Positions 15,545 to 24,672 of a stretch of DNA of 64,000 bases are shown piece after piece. A model generated the notes under the pieces. It had not been told where the DNA came from. It saw only the letters and a program-made list of their open reading frames with translations, and ran no database searches. This DNA is from JAIXWP01 sp965247015 (lineage in GTDB: Bacteria > Bacteroidota > Bacteroidia > Flavobacteriales_D > Sanyastnellaceae), in assembly GCA_965247015.1 (NCBI GenBank), contig CBDFGG010000003.1, forward strand, positions 372,001-436,000. The letters run 5' to 3'. Both the position numbers and the translations under genes were made by a program. The first letter of the stretch is position 1, and each line of letters starts with the position of its first letter.

Positions 15545-16114
15545 TTAGAGTATTGCGTCGATTACTTTGGGAAAATGTTCGATTTCCAATCGGCGCACTT
15601 TCATTTCGATTTCGTGAGGTCCGTCGGTTGGATCAATGCTTGCTTTTGCTTGAAATATCACCGCACCTTCATCATAGTGTTCGTTGACGAAATGGATCGT
15701 GATTCCCGATTCCTTTTCACCTGCGGCATGTACCGCCTCGTGAACGAAATGGCCATACATTCCTTTGCCACCATACTTTGGAAGTAGTGCTGGATGGATA
15801 TTGATTATTCGTTGGGGAAAAGCTTCAACAAGATTGGCTGGCACCTTCCATAAAAATCCTGCAAGGATGACCCAGTCGACGTTTAGTTTTTGTAAAAAGT
15901 ACAAAAAGTCATTGGATTCTTTGAAGTTTTCTTTGGTGAGCGCATAAGAAGGCACTCCCCATTTATTCGCTACTCCGAAAGCGCCTGCGCCAGGCTTGTT
16001 ACAAGCCAGCAGGACCACTTCCACCTTATCGCTGTTTTGGAAATAATGAAGAATATTGTCTGCGTTTGAACCTCCGCCAGAAGAGAGGATAGCGAGCTTT
16101 TTTTTCACGTTCAC
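15545..16114 (-). CDS. purN: Phosphoribosylglycinamide formyltransferase (GAR transformylase)
   Basis: A 189-residue PurN that transfers a formyl group from 10-formyl-tetrahydrofolate to GAR in purine synthesis. Motifs: N-terminal ILSSGGGSNADNI for the phosphate of GAR, VILAGFLWKVP, the catalytic INIHPALLPKYGG (Asn and His), and ITIHFVNEHYDEGAVIFQ, which holds the catalytic Asp. The length is normal for Bacteroidota. First of a purN-marC-rnhA run and 5 bp downstream of the Hpt gene, so it may share that promoter. Confidence 0.95.
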   Translation of the reverse strand: MNVKKKLAILSSGGGSNADNILHYFQNSDKVEVVLLACNKPGAGAFGVANKWGVPSYALTKENFKESNDFLYFLQKLNVDWVILAGFLWKVPANLVEAFPQRIINIHPALLPKYGGKGMYGHFVHEAVHAAGEKESGITIHFVNEHYDEGAVIFQAKASIDPTDGPHEIEMKVRRLEIEHFPKVIDAIL

Positions 16115-16119
16115 AAAAT

Positions 16120-16428
16120 TTATGCTTCGATTACCTCTTTTTTCATGAGGGCTATGAGCGCCTTCGATCGTGTGTAAAGTTCTTCCAATTGCGGCTCCAA
16201 AACAACTTTGTCACCAGCTAACGAAGAGACCTCAATTTGCAATACCAATTCATGCATATCCATCACACCCAATAGCTTCAGATTTGGCTTCATTCTATGC
16301 GCGAAAGCCTTGACAGACGCCAAGTCTGACTCTTCAAATTTTTGACGAAGCATTACCATATCTTGTGCTAATTGCTCACAAAATATCTCGACTGTTTTCT
16401 TTACATTATCTTGATTCCCACCGTACAT
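16120..16428 (-). CDS. Hpt-domain phosphotransfer protein, N-terminus probably frameshifted
   Basis: A 102-residue histidine phosphotransfer domain; the phosphorylated residue is His 44 in AFAHRMKPNLKLLG. Such stand-alone Hpt proteins relay phosphate between hybrid kinases and response regulators. Family members normally start with a helix like YSLTQLSEMYGG before the first Met used here. That helix is encoded in frame upstream (16429-16460) but has no start codon in that frame. A good ATG at 16475-16473 is in another frame. One extra A in the A6 run (T6 on the plus strand, 16458-16463) would join them as MSTEKKSSYSLTQLSEMYGG. So the gene has a frameshift, an assembly error or slippage. It is 5 bp upstream of purN. 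Confidence 0.85.
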   Translation of the reverse strand: MYGGNQDNVKKTVEIFCEQLAQDMVMLRQKFEESDLASVKAFAHRMKPNLKLLGVMDMHELVLQIEVSSLAGDKVVLEPQLEELYTRSKALIALMKKEVIEA

Positions 16429-16540
16429 TTCAGACAGTTGGGTAAGGCTGTAGGAACTTTTTTCTCCGTAGACATGTGTTAATTAGGTTTATGCGAGTGC
16501 AAGGTAACGTGAGAATACAAAATAAAAAAGCCACATTGCT

Positions 16541-16548
16541 TACTTTTG
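16541..16548 (+). promoter_or_regulatory. -7 promoter element for gldA
   Basis: TACTTTTG, matching TAnnTTTG, 22 bp before the gldA start. No convincing -33 box was found. A plausible ribosome site AAGGA lies at 16562-16566. Confidence 0.45.
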
Positions 16549-16569
16549 TCCCAAAGCCAACACAAGGAT

Positions 16570-17493
16570 ATGTCGATAATTGTTGAAAATGTAGCCAAGG
16601 TATACGGTACCCAGCGTGCGCTGAACGGGGTAAGTTTCTCTATTCCGAGCAGTGAAGTCGTTGGATTCCTAGGACCAAACGGTGCGGGAAAAAGCACAAT
16701 GATGAAAATCATCACTTGCTTCCTCCCTCCCACCGAAGGCAAAGTGAGTGTATGCGGACTCGATGTGATGAAAAGTTCCATCGAAGTGCGTCGTTTGATC
16801 GGCTATCTACCAGAACACAATCCTTTGTATTTGGACATGTATGTGCGTGAATACCTTCATTTCATTGGAGATATTTACGGAGTACCTCAATTGAATAAGC
16901 GTGTGGCCGAAATGATCGACCGAGTAGGTTTAGGTCCGGAGGCTCACAAGAAAATTGAAGCGTTATCAAAAGGATATCGCCAGCGTGTAGGACTAGCACA
17001 AGCGATGATTCACGATCCAAAAGTGCTTATTCTAGATGAACCGACCTCTGGACTTGACCCGAATCAATTGGTTGAGATTCGTTCGTTGATTAAAGAAATC
17101 GGCAAGGAAAAAACAGTGATGCTATCTACTCACATCATGCAAGAAGTAGAAGCCATTTGCAATCGCACGATCATTATCAATAAAGGAAATATTGTTGCCG
17201 ACAAGGCCACTTCAGAATTGCGCAGTGGAATTGGCGGAGCGGGTCATGAGCTTGCCGTTGAATTCAGCGGAGCGATTTCAAGATCTGCATTATTGAAGAT
17301 TGAAGGCGTAAGCAATGCTGTCAATGATGGCGGCAATAGCTGGACAATCAGCATCGTAGGCAATGGAGATTTGAGAAAAGAAATCGCTGAAATGGCCATG
17401 CAGCAAAGCATTGCAGTTATCAGCATGTCGAAAAAAGAGTTGAAGCTCGAAGAGATATTTAAAGAATTGACCACCGCAAACAGTCAAAACTGA
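16570..17493 (+). CDS. gldA: Gliding-motility-type ABC transporter ATP-binding protein
   Basis: A 307-residue ABC ATPase. Walker A is GPNGAGKST (about 35-43), followed by the subgroup-specific IGYLPEHNPLYLDMYVREYL. Next come the signature LSKGYRQRVGLAQ, Walker B VLILDEPTSGLDP and the switch His in STHIMQEV. The C-terminal 90 residues are the usual extra domain. This matches GldA of Bacteroidota, which works with the GldF and GldG membrane subunits; these are not in the window. ATG 16570 follows AAGGA; the upstream TTG would add residues absent from the family. Two downstream genes (DUF4834, YfhO) are in the same direction. Confidence 0.85.
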   Translation: MSIIVENVAKVYGTQRALNGVSFSIPSSEVVGFLGPNGAGKSTMMKIITCFLPPTEGKVSVCGLDVMKSSIEVRRLIGYLPEHNPLYLDMYVREYLHFIGDIYGVPQLNKRVAEMIDRVGLGPEAHKKIEALSKGYRQRVGLAQAMIHDPKVLILDEPTSGLDPNQLVEIRSLIKEIGKEKTVMLSTHIMQEVEAICNRTIIINKGNIVADKATSELRSGIGGAGHELAVEFSGAISRSALLKIEGVSNAVNDGGNSWTISIVGNGDLRKEIAEMAMQQSIAVISMSKKELKLEEIFKELTTANSQN

Positions 17494-17501
17494 TCTGACC
17501 A

Positions 17502-17768
17502 ATGATATACGAAGCCTCCCTTTCAGGAGTAATTAAAATCATTTTCTACTTCATATTATTTTCATTCATTATTCGAGTGATCGCTCGGTTGGCGTTGCCC
17601 ATTGTAGTGAAGCGTGCAGAAGATAAGATGCGCCAACGTGCGAATGAGTATCAGCAGCGTCAGGCACCACAGCGACCTGAAGGTGATGTTAAGATTGAGA
17701 AAAAAGACACTAAAAACAAGTCCTCCCAAGAGGGTGAATATGTTGACTACGTAGAGATAAAAGACTAG
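17502..17768 (+). CDS. DUF4834-family small membrane protein
   Basis: An 88-residue protein with one N-terminal membrane helix (about residues 9-33, IKIIFYFILFSFIIRVIARL) and a basic, glutamine-rich cytoplasmic tail ending GEYVDYVEIKD. The tail end and the layout match DUF4834, a Bacteroidota family of unknown role. It lies 8 bp after gldA and 19 bp before yfhO-like, an arrangement I recognise as common in this phylum. Confidence 0.85.
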   Translation: MIYEASLSGVIKIIFYFILFSFIIRVIARLALPIVVKRAEDKMRQRANEYQQRQAPQRPEGDVKIEKKDTKNKSSQEGEYVDYVEIKD

Positions 17769-17787
17769 ACCAAACCCAACACCATAC

Positions 17788-20442
17788 ATGAAATCGATTT
17801 TGCTTAAAGCATTACCACACGTGATTGCAATCGTATTATTTGCAATTATTTCATCTGTTTACTTCTCACCCATCAATGATGGATATAGTTTGAAGCAACA
17901 TGATATCGAACAATGGAGAGGCATGTCGAAAGAGCTTGCTGACTATCGTTTGGTGAATGGCGAAGAGCCACTTTGGACCAACTCTATGTTTGGTGGAATG
18001 CCTTCGTATCAGATTTCAACGGTGCATGAAAGCAACTTGCTGCGTCACGTGGATCAATTATACAAATTGTACTTGCCTGGTCCTATTGGTGTAATGTTTA
18101 TTGCCATGCTAGGCTTTTACATTTTTGCATTGTGTGTGCGTGTAAATCCATGGGTGGGTATTATCGGAGGAATCGGTTTTGGTCTTGCCACTATTAATAT
18201 TCTTTATCTCGGTGCGGGTCACGTTTCAAAAGTGAATGCTATTGCGTATATGGCTCCGGCGTTGGGCGGCTTGCTGCTCGCTACGCGTGGAAAATGGATT
18301 TTGGGTTCTGCCATTTTTGCTTTGTTCTTCGCATTGAATATTTCAGCGAATCACTTGCAAATGACCTACTACTTAGCATTCCTATTAGGAGCAGTAGCAG
18401 TGACAGAAGGCATTCGCTTGATTGTAGAAAAGCAATTTAAATATTTGATAAAAGTTACGGCAGCCCTCGCAATCGCGGCGGTGATAGGCATTTTACCAGC
18501 AATGAGTAATTTGTTGACGACCTACGAATACAGCAAATTCACTACTAGAGGAACCAGCGAACTTACCATTGAAGCAGATGGTTCACAAAAAGAAACTTCA
18601 GACATTCAAGGTTTAGATACTGACTACATTCTTGAATACAACTTCGGAAAAGGCGAAGTCTGGTCGATGTTCATTCCAAATGCGAAGGGAGGTCAAACGG
18701 GAGCGATTGGCGAAGACAAAGAATTGCTTCAAAGCATTCCTCGTGAGTATCGCGAGCAGATAGGTCAAAGCAACCGCTACTGGGGCGAACAACGCTATAC
18801 TGGTGGCGCATTTTATTTCGGTGCGATCATCATGTTCCTATTTATCCTTGGATTAATCTTTATTAAAGACTGGATCAAATGGCCATTCTTGTTGCTATTT
18901 ATTATTGCCATTGGTCTTGCTTCGAATGATCCTGGTGGACTAAATGATTTCTTCATTTCGAAATTTCCATTGTACAATAAGTTCAGAGATTCGAAAATGA
19001 TTCTTTCGATTGTACAAGTAATGGCATCAGCAATGGCGGTGCTACTGATCGACCGTTTGATCAAAGGCGAAGGAATTATTGGTGAGAAAAAATATTTCTT
19101 GATTGGAACAGGGGCGTTGCTTGTGATAGCGATCGCACTTGTAGCGTCACCAAGCATTACTGGTCCACTTTTGAGCAATGCAGAAGTGCAGCAATTTGCT
19201 GAGATTGAACAACAGCCAAACATCAATCCGCAGCAGCTCGCGATGTATGATGAATACAAAACAGCACTGCAAGATGTGCGCACTGAAATCTATCAAGGCG
19301 ATGCAACAAGAAGCTTGTTATTTGTGATTGTTGCAGCAGTGTTGGTTGTATTGACATACTTGAAAAAAATCCCAGGACTTGCCATGGCAGGCGGTATCGC
19401 AGTGATAGTATTGTTTGATCAGTATGGAGTTTGCCAGCGATATCTGAATCAGGATATGGAAAAAGGCAAATTGAAGTCTTATGTAAAAGTTTCAGAAAAG
19501 GTTATTCCGATGAAGCCTGCTACAGCGGATTTGAGCATCATGGAGACCGAGCGTCCGATGGCGAAAGACTTTGATAAAACATACAGCGCACTACTATCTG
19601 CTATGAATGACAATGCAGAATATGCAGCAGTAAAAGACAAAGAATTGGTGAAGTCGATTGCAGAATTTGGGGCGTTAGGTTTGACTACAGACTTCCGCGT
19701 GGCAGCATTGGGCAATCCATTCTCTGATGCCAATACGAGTTATTTCCATAAGAGCATAGGTGGTTATCATGGTGCAAAATTGAAGCGTTATCAAGAAATG
19801 ATAGAGTTTCATATTCAACCAGAATTGAAATTGCTTGCAGATAGTTTGAAGAGCATCGAAGATCTTTCCATTTTGAAAGAAATGACCGTGCTCAACATGT
19901 TGAACACTCGTTATTTTATTTACAACCCTGAGGCTCCAGCGCTTTCAAACCCTTATTCGATGGGCAATGCGTGGTTTGTGAATGAAATTGCAACTGCAAA
20001 TTCAGCGAATGAAGAAATCACCATGGTCAAAGGACTTGACTATGCAAACAAGGCAGTAGTAAGCAAAGAGTTTGCAGACAGAGTGAAGAATGCATCCGCA
20101 CCGATTGACTCTACCGCGAATATTTCACTGATTGAATATCACACCAACAAATTGGTTTATCAGAGCAATTGCAATGCAGAGGCTCCAGTTATTTTCAGTG
20201 AGATATATTATCCAGCGGGTTGGACATGTAGCATCGATGGCAAGCCAGCAAGCGACTTCCGCGCAAATTATATTTTCCGCGGCGTGATGGTTCCGGCAGG
20301 CGAACACACCATCGAGTGGGTTTATTCTCCGGAGTCCTTCAAAAAAGGAAGCACTTACAGTTTAGCCGGCTCATTCCTCCTCTTCGCATTAGTACTAGGC
20401 GCGTTGGCGATGGAAGTGAAAGGGTTGGTGAGGAAGGACTAA
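17788..20442 (+). CDS. YfhO-family large membrane protein
   Basis: An 884-residue multi-spanning membrane protein. It has an N-terminal helix, a periplasmic DGYSLKQHDIEQWRG region, about a dozen helices to residue 560, a soluble C-terminal domain (about 600-850) with VIFSEIYYPAGW and ANYIFRGVMVPAGEHTIEW, and a last helix. These are hallmarks of the YfhO family, which has a GT-C glycosyltransferase-like fold. In Firmicutes YfhO helps glycosylate lipoteichoic acid; the role here is unknown, perhaps glycosylation of envelope polymers. Its TAA stop forms the start of the downstream heptad repeat (TAATTCTCGATT). Confidence 0.88.
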   Translation: MKSILLKALPHVIAIVLFAIISSVYFSPINDGYSLKQHDIEQWRGMSKELADYRLVNGEEPLWTNSMFGGMPSYQISTVHESNLLRHVDQLYKLYLPGPIGVMFIAMLGFYIFALCVRVNPWVGIIGGIGFGLATINILYLGAGHVSKVNAIAYMAPALGGLLLATRGKWILGSAIFALFFALNISANHLQMTYYLAFLLGAVAVTEGIRLIVEKQFKYLIKVTAALAIAAVIGILPAMSNLLTTYEYSKFTTRGTSELTIEADGSQKETSDIQGLDTDYILEYNFGKGEVWSMFIPNAKGGQTGAIGEDKELLQSIPREYREQIGQSNRYWGEQRYTGGAFYFGAIIMFLFILGLIFIKDWIKWPFLLLFIIAIGLASNDPGGLNDFFISKFPLYNKFRDSKMILSIVQVMASAMAVLLIDRLIKGEGIIGEKKYFLIGTGALLVIAIALVASPSITGPLLSNAEVQQFAEIEQQPNINPQQLAMYDEYKTALQDVRTEIYQGDATRSLLFVIVAAVLVVLTYLKKIPGLAMAGGIAVIVLFDQYGVCQRYLNQDMEKGKLKSYVKVSEKVIPMKPATADLSIMETERPMAKDFDKTYSALLSAMNDNAEYAAVKDKELVKSIAEFGALGLTTDFRVAALGNPFSDANTSYFHKSIGGYHGAKLKRYQEMIEFHIQPELKLLADSLKSIEDLSILKEMTVLNMLNTRYFIYNPEAPALSNPYSMGNAWFVNEIATANSANEEITMVKGLDYANKAVVSKEFADRVKNASAPIDSTANISLIEYHTNKLVYQSNCNAEAPVIFSEIYYPAGWTCSIDGKPASDFRANYIFRGVMVPAGEHTIEWVYSPESFKKGSTYSLAGSFLLFALVLGALAMEVKGLVRKD

Positions 20443-20746
20443 TTCTCGATTTTCGATTCTTGATTCTCGAATTGAGATGGGGGTGGTTGTAGAAAGGCGC
20501 CCCCTTCGACTCCGCATTTAATTTGCGCTTCGCTTGATTAAATGCTCCGCTCAGGGAACGGCGGTGCCTCGCTCAGATGGGAAAAAAATCAAAAAATCAG
20601 CGCACATAGTGCGCTGATTTTTTGATTTTTTTCCCATTTTTTTCGCGTAGCTCGTTCCCTGAGCGGAACGTAGCGTTAGCGGAGTGCAGTCGAAGGGGGC
20701 GATCCCAATCCGTGGCCAAACCCCATTGAGAATCGAGAATCGAGAA
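20443..20746. repeat. Nested hairpin element between convergent genes (family H copy 1)
   Basis: A set of inverted repeats inside each other. Outermost are ATTCTCG heptads (20443-20475 against 20724-20749). Then CGCCCCCTTCGACTCCGC (20498-20515) pairs with 20679-20701, and CCGCTCAGGGAACG (20547-20560) with 20653-20666. Innermost is a perfect 29-bp stem (20577-20605 / 20609-20637) with a 3-base loop. Both flanking convergent genes end in the same TAATTCTCGATT junction. No gene lies in this gap of about 300 bp. Confidence 0.85.
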
Positions 20747-21436
20747 TTATTTACGCAATATCGCCTTCAAATGTGCGAAGAACACGATGGGGACGATGAA
20801 GCTTGGGAGCCATGTGAATGGGAAGTGAAGGACCGCATAGTTTGGTCGATCGAAGTCCCATGCTTGAAGAGGTGATGGTGCAGCGCCGAAGGCGGTGACC
20901 ACAATGATCAAGAGTGAAATTAATCCAAGGACATTCCATCCCTTGATAATAGCGGGACTTAGCTTCTTTTTGTAAACGCCGAAATACGCGATGAGTGGTG
21001 CGGTAATTCCGAAAATGATATCAAAATTGTGACCGTAGAACGTCATGCTCCAAGGCACTTGTTTGTAGAACGCCAACCAATAAAGGGAAATCTCCACCGG
21101 AATTCTGATGACATGAATGAGTGTAAGCACCATGGGTGATAAACCATCAACAAAGCGTTTACCGCGGCTTGTAAGGAATAGCAATGATATGATGATGATC
21201 ATTGTTGCGACAGGAAACACCAAATGAGGCGGCATCGCCTCACGATCCATGTACCAACGATTTAGAGATAGCGTGCTTTGAAAAATAAGCCATGCAAGGA
21301 CGACGAGCGCCACAATATGTAATCGGCGCTGTACGCGCTCCCCACCAAACATCAACGACATTAATAGTCCAATGTAAGTAGCCAAGGTGATACCAATAAA
21401 CATGGCCACAAGCCAAAACGGAATCTGATCGAGCAT
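20747..21436 (-). CDS. Conserved membrane protein of unknown function
   Basis: A 229-residue protein with about seven predicted membrane helices, starting LVAMFIGITLATYIGLLMSL. The middle holds PMVLTLIHVIRIPVEISLYWLAFYKQVP and a TFYGHNFDIIFGITAP segment; the last helix contains PFTWLPSFIVPIVFFAHL. Conserved His and Arg residues inside helices suggest a transporter or redox-linked role, but I do not recognise the family firmly. The stop codon is the TAA at the edge of the repeat. A long mixed repeat lies upstream, so it is probably transcribed alone. Confidence 0.7.
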   Translation of the reverse strand: MLDQIPFWLVAMFIGITLATYIGLLMSLMFGGERVQRRLHIVALVVLAWLIFQSTLSLNRWYMDREAMPPHLVFPVATMIIIISLLFLTSRGKRFVDGLSPMVLTLIHVIRIPVEISLYWLAFYKQVPWSMTFYGHNFDIIFGITAPLIAYFGVYKKKLSPAIIKGWNVLGLISLLIIVVTAFGAAPSPLQAWDFDRPNYAVLHFPFTWLPSFIVPIVFFAHLKAILRK

Positions 21437-21464
21437 GAAATTTATTTTCTACAAAGAAAGCGGA

Positions 21465-21647
21465 ACAATGACAAATGACAAGTGACAAATGACAAATGAC
21501 AAGTGACAAATGACAAGTGACAAATGACAAATTACAAAAGAGATAGGGGTTGGGGTTGGGGGTTCGGGGTTTGGAGAAAATTTTCGAACCAAGAACTAAG
21601 AACCAAGAACCAAGAACCAAGAACCAAGAACTAAGAACTAAGAATCG
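21465..21647. repeat. Composite heptad tract: ACAAATG, GGGGTTG and AAGAACC units
   Basis: Three 7-bp families in a row: ACAAATG/ACAAGTG (about 21472-21535), GGGGTTTGG-type (about 21545-21578) and AAGAACC/AAGAACT (about 21594-21645). The last begins 3 bases after the stop codon of the minus-strand DCC gene. No gene is seen; ORFs through it read VLGSWFL- and VICHLSL-type repeats. Confidence 0.88.
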
Positions 21648-21650
21648 AGT

Positions 21651-22049
21651 TCAATCCAAAAACAGCGTTCGCTCTTCGGGGGTTGGCATGCGGCAGGAGT
21701 CGGATTTGCCGAACCATTTGTAGCGGCGGTTGGCGACGAAATAATACACGGCATCGCGCACGAATGCGGGCATGATGAGGAAAATGCTGAGGAGTTTCCA
21801 CCAGCCACCAACATCGAGTAGAAGTCGCAGGACAGCAGTGGAACGAACGAGGTATTTACCATCACGATAGTAGACCACACTATCCAAATCTTCCACTTGA
21901 AGCTTGGTAAGCAGGCGTCTTGCCGTATAACCCTGTAAAGGAGCATAACGCAAAACTCTGTCCTCATCCCATTTGATAAGGAAATCAACGGTTTTGTTGC
22001 AAAGGCCACAAACGCCATCAAAGAATACTACGCGATTAGGGATATCCAC
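21651..22049 (-). CDS. DCC-family (DUF393) thiol-disulfide oxidoreductase-like protein
   Basis: A 132-residue protein. The family motif VVFFDGVCGLCNKTVDFLI sits at residues 7-25, with the DxxCxxC arrangement (Asp 11, Cys 14, Cys 17). It is followed by APLQGYTA and SVVYYRDGKYLVRSTAVLRLL. This is the DCC family, predicted to be thioredoxin-fold redox proteins. The C-terminal half contains RDAVYYFVANRRYKWFG, also typical. Transcribed toward repeat DNA; the divergent GNAT-like gene starts about 115 bp away. Confidence 0.9.
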   Translation of the reverse strand: MDIPNRVVFFDGVCGLCNKTVDFLIKWDEDRVLRYAPLQGYTARRLLTKLQVEDLDSVVYYRDGKYLVRSTAVLRLLLDVGGWWKLLSIFLIMPAFVRDAVYYFVANRRYKWFGKSDSCRMPTPEERTLFLD

Positions 22050-22155
22050 TGGGTAAATAATTTTCGTTTACTAATATACGCAAAGAATGAGAATTAGTTC
22101 AACCCCAAAAAAAGACATTACACTTTTTTAAACTTTACTTGGTAATCAAAGGTTG

Positions 22156-22163
22156 TACATTTG
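22156..22163 (+). promoter_or_regulatory. -7 promoter element before the GNAT-like gene
   Basis: TACATTTG, matching TAnnTTTG, ending 2 bases before ATG 22166 and 8 before ATG 22172. A TTG at 22139-22141 is 14 bp upstream, slightly short. It implies a near-leaderless transcript. Confidence 0.45.
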
Positions 22164-22165
22164 TG

Positions 22166-23440
22166 ATGTTCATGAACTGTACCTCTGTCCATTCCTTTCG
22201 AAATGCTCTGCGCTCCGGCCTAGAGGCTGTTCCTAAGTATTTTAGAAATTCACTCGATTACGAGCTCCACTACTCCATTTCGGATATTTCGGAAAAAGAA
22301 TGGAATAGTTTGAATTTTGGAAGAAGTACATTTCTCGATTACAAACATCTTGTTGCCCTCAGTGCTAGTGAACACACGGATGTAAAATTCATCTTTGCCA
22401 AATTCGTAAATGAAGAGACATCTGTTGGAATTGCAGTGTTTCAAATCGCTCGGTTGGAAGCGGATAATCTTCACGAACGCATCGGTAAAGGTCGATTTGC
22501 AGAAATGCTAGGTCGAAAATTCGCACCAAAAAATGGCTTACCATATATCCTCATTTGCGGAAGCGCTTTCGCTACAGGTGAACATGGGTATTCATTTAAT
22601 CCGATCATTCCATCACAAAAGTCCATGAATGGACTTTGTGAAGCACTCACAGAGATCATTCGCAAAGAAGACACGCCAGAGCAAAGCATTTCTGCGATGC
22701 TCATTAAAGATTTTTATCAAAACAAATTTAATGAAGCCAAAGCACTAGAGAAATGCGGTTTCAGAAGTTTTGATGTAGATCACAATATGGAAATGCCTAT
22801 CCTCGAAAACTGGCATTCATTTGATGATTATTTAAAAGATTTAAATTCAAAGTTCCGCACCAAAGCAAACGGTGCGTTTAAAAAATCAGAGCCACTTACC
22901 GTTGAGTTTTTAACTAATAAACAAATCATAGAACATCAGGAAAAAATCCAAGAGTTGTATGATGCGGTACATGATAAGGCCGATTTTAAAATTGGCCATC
23001 TCAATTCCAACATCCTCGCTGGAATGAAGGAACGATTGGGCGATGATATGATTTTTCGAGCTTATTTTTTAGAAGAAAAAATCATTGGTTTTTCAATTGC
23101 GCTGGATGCTCCTGATCAATTAGAGGCGTTTATTGTGGGCATCGATTATAAAGTGAATACGACCTACGCACTGTATTCTCGGATGCTATACGACTACATT
23201 GACACAGCAATTTCTCGAAGAAAAAATAAAATTGTTTTCGGTCGAACAGCAGGCGAAATTAAATCAACGGTGGGAGCTTTTCCTATTCAACTGAAATGCT
23301 GTATTCGTCATCCAGGTAGACTCCCTAATGTGTTATTGAATATTATTTTTAAATACGTAGAGCCCTCCTCTTTTCCAACGCGTAATCCGTATAAAGAAAC
23401 TACTTTCAAAAAAATCCAAGAGTTAGGATATCACTACTAA
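22166..23440 (+). CDS. GNAT / FemAB-like acyltransferase (peptidogalycan family)
   Basis: A 424-residue protein. The N-terminal half has SDISEKEWNSLNFGRSTFLD, similar to the start of the peptidogalycan biosynthesis/recognition proteins, a FemAB/GNAT-fold group. The C-terminal half has KFRTKANGAFKKSEP and the GNAT-like run AYFLEEKIIGFSIALD to VFGRTAGEIKSTVGA. It probably transfers an acyl or aminoacyl group; the substrate is unknown. Starts at ATG 22166 or 22172 are both possible. The stop overlaps the MFS start by 1 bp, so the two genes are coupled and the transporter may move the product or substrate. Confidence 0.6.
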   Translation: MFMNCTSVHSFRNALRSGLEAVPKYFRNSLDYELHYSISDISEKEWNSLNFGRSTFLDYKHLVALSASEHTDVKFIFAKFVNEETSVGIAVFQIARLEADNLHERIGKGRFAEMLGRKFAPKNGLPYILICGSAFATGEHGYSFNPIIPSQKSMNGLCEALTEIIRKEDTPEQSISAMLIKDFYQNKFNEAKALEKCGFRSFDVDHNMEMPILENWHSFDDYLKDLNSKFRTKANGAFKKSEPLTVEFLTNKQIIEHQEKIQELYDAVHDKADFKIGHLNSNILAGMKERLGDDMIFRAYFLEEKIIGFSIALDAPDQLEAFIVGIDYKVNTTYALYSRMLYDYIDTAISRRKNKIVFGRTAGEIKSTVGAFPIQLKCCIRHPGRLPNVLLNIIFKYVEPSSFPTRNPYKETTFKKIQELGYHY

Positions 23441-24672
23441 TGAAACCTATCAATGAAAAACTGCTGCTATTCATCCTAGCAGCTATTCAGTTTACCAATA
23501 TCGTTGACTTCATGATTATGATGCCGATGGGCGACATTCTCAAGAAGAGTTTACAAATCGGCCCGGGCGCCTATGGCTGGCTGGTGAGTTCGTATGGTCT
23601 TGCAGCAGGTGTCACATCATTTCTTGGCGTTTTTTATCTTGATAATCTTGATAGAAAAAAAGCATTACTCGGAGCCTATCTCGGCTTTATGTTGGGCACA
23701 CTTTCAAGTGCCATTGTGCCGACCACAGACAATGTTGATTTAAATTATTATCTCTTCATCGGCACGCGTGTGTTTACAGGAGTAACAGGCGGGTTGTTGG
23801 GCGGTTTGGTTATGAGCATCATTGCGGATGTGATTCCGCTGGAGCGCCGTGGACGAGCCATGGCAACGATTACTATTGCCTTCTCACTTGCTTCTATTGT
23901 CGGAATGCCGCTCTCGCTGGGGCTTGTAGATGCATTTGATCAAAACTGGCATGTGCCGTTTTATGTAGTGAGTGGATTGAGTTTGCCGATTTGGATCCTT
24001 GCATTCAAAGGCATCCCTGCGATGAATGCACACATGCAAAATCGAACAGAAGCTTACAATAGATTGGATACACTCAAGGCTACCATTTCGAATGTGGGTC
24101 AAAGAAACGCATTGCTTTTTACAGTGATGCTGGTGCTTGGACAATTCACGGTAATTAGTTTCTTGACACCATACAACATCAATAATGTTGGACTTGAGCA
24201 AAACGATGTAAAATACATCTATCTCGTGGGCGGAATCAGCACTGTGATCAGCGGATTTTTTATTGGGAAATTTGTAGATAAATATGGTCGATTCCGAGTG
24301 TTTACCATCTTCGCTTTCATGTCGATGATTCCTATTTTCATCGCGACACACATCGGCGAGGTGCCCTTGTGGGTGGTATTGATGAATGCTGGATTTTTCT
24401 TCATGGTTATTAGTGGTCGAATGATCCCGGCAAACACGATTATATCTGCTGTCGTTAATCCAAAGTATCGCGCTGGATTCATGAGTTTGAATTCATCCGC
24501 ACAATCACTTGCATCAGGCTCATCAGCGGCCATTGCAGGAATGATCATTAGTCAAGCAGACGAACACAGCCCTTTGGAGAATTATAACATCGTGGGATAT
24601 GTTGCCATTGGCGCAACATTGATATCACTTTTAATTCTAAGAAGAATAAAAAGTCTTTCGAAAGAAGGTTAG
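23440..24672 (+). CDS. Major facilitator superfamily transporter
   Basis: A 410-residue protein with 12 predicted helices. It carries the loop 2-3 signature YLDNLDRKKALLGAYLG, the matching FVDKYGRFRVF in the second half, and IPLERRGRAMATITIAFSLAS typical of drug-efflux or sugar-efflux MFS members. It sits in the inner membrane as a proton-driven exporter; the substrate is unknown. Coupled to the upstream acyltransferase gene. Its TAG stop overlaps the TAA stop of the convergent DUF1853 gene. Confidence 0.88.
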   Translation: MKPINEKLLLFILAAIQFTNIVDFMIMMPMGDILKKSLQIGPGAYGWLVSSYGLAAGVTSFLGVFYLDNLDRKKALLGAYLGFMLGTLSSAIVPTTDNVDLNYYLFIGTRVFTGVTGGLLGGLVMSIIADVIPLERRGRAMATITIAFSLASIVGMPLSLGLVDAFDQNWHVPFYVVSGLSLPIWILAFKGIPAMNAHMQNRTEAYNRLDTLKATISNVGQRNALLFTVMLVLGQFTVISFLTPYNINNVGLEQNDVKYIYLVGGISTVISGFFIGKFVDKYGRFRVFTIFAFMSMIPIFIATHIGEVPLWVVLMNAGFFFMVISGRMIPANTIISAVVNPKYRAGFMSLNSSAQSLASGSSAAIAGMIISQADEHSPLENYNIVGYVAIGATLISLLILRRIKSLSKEG

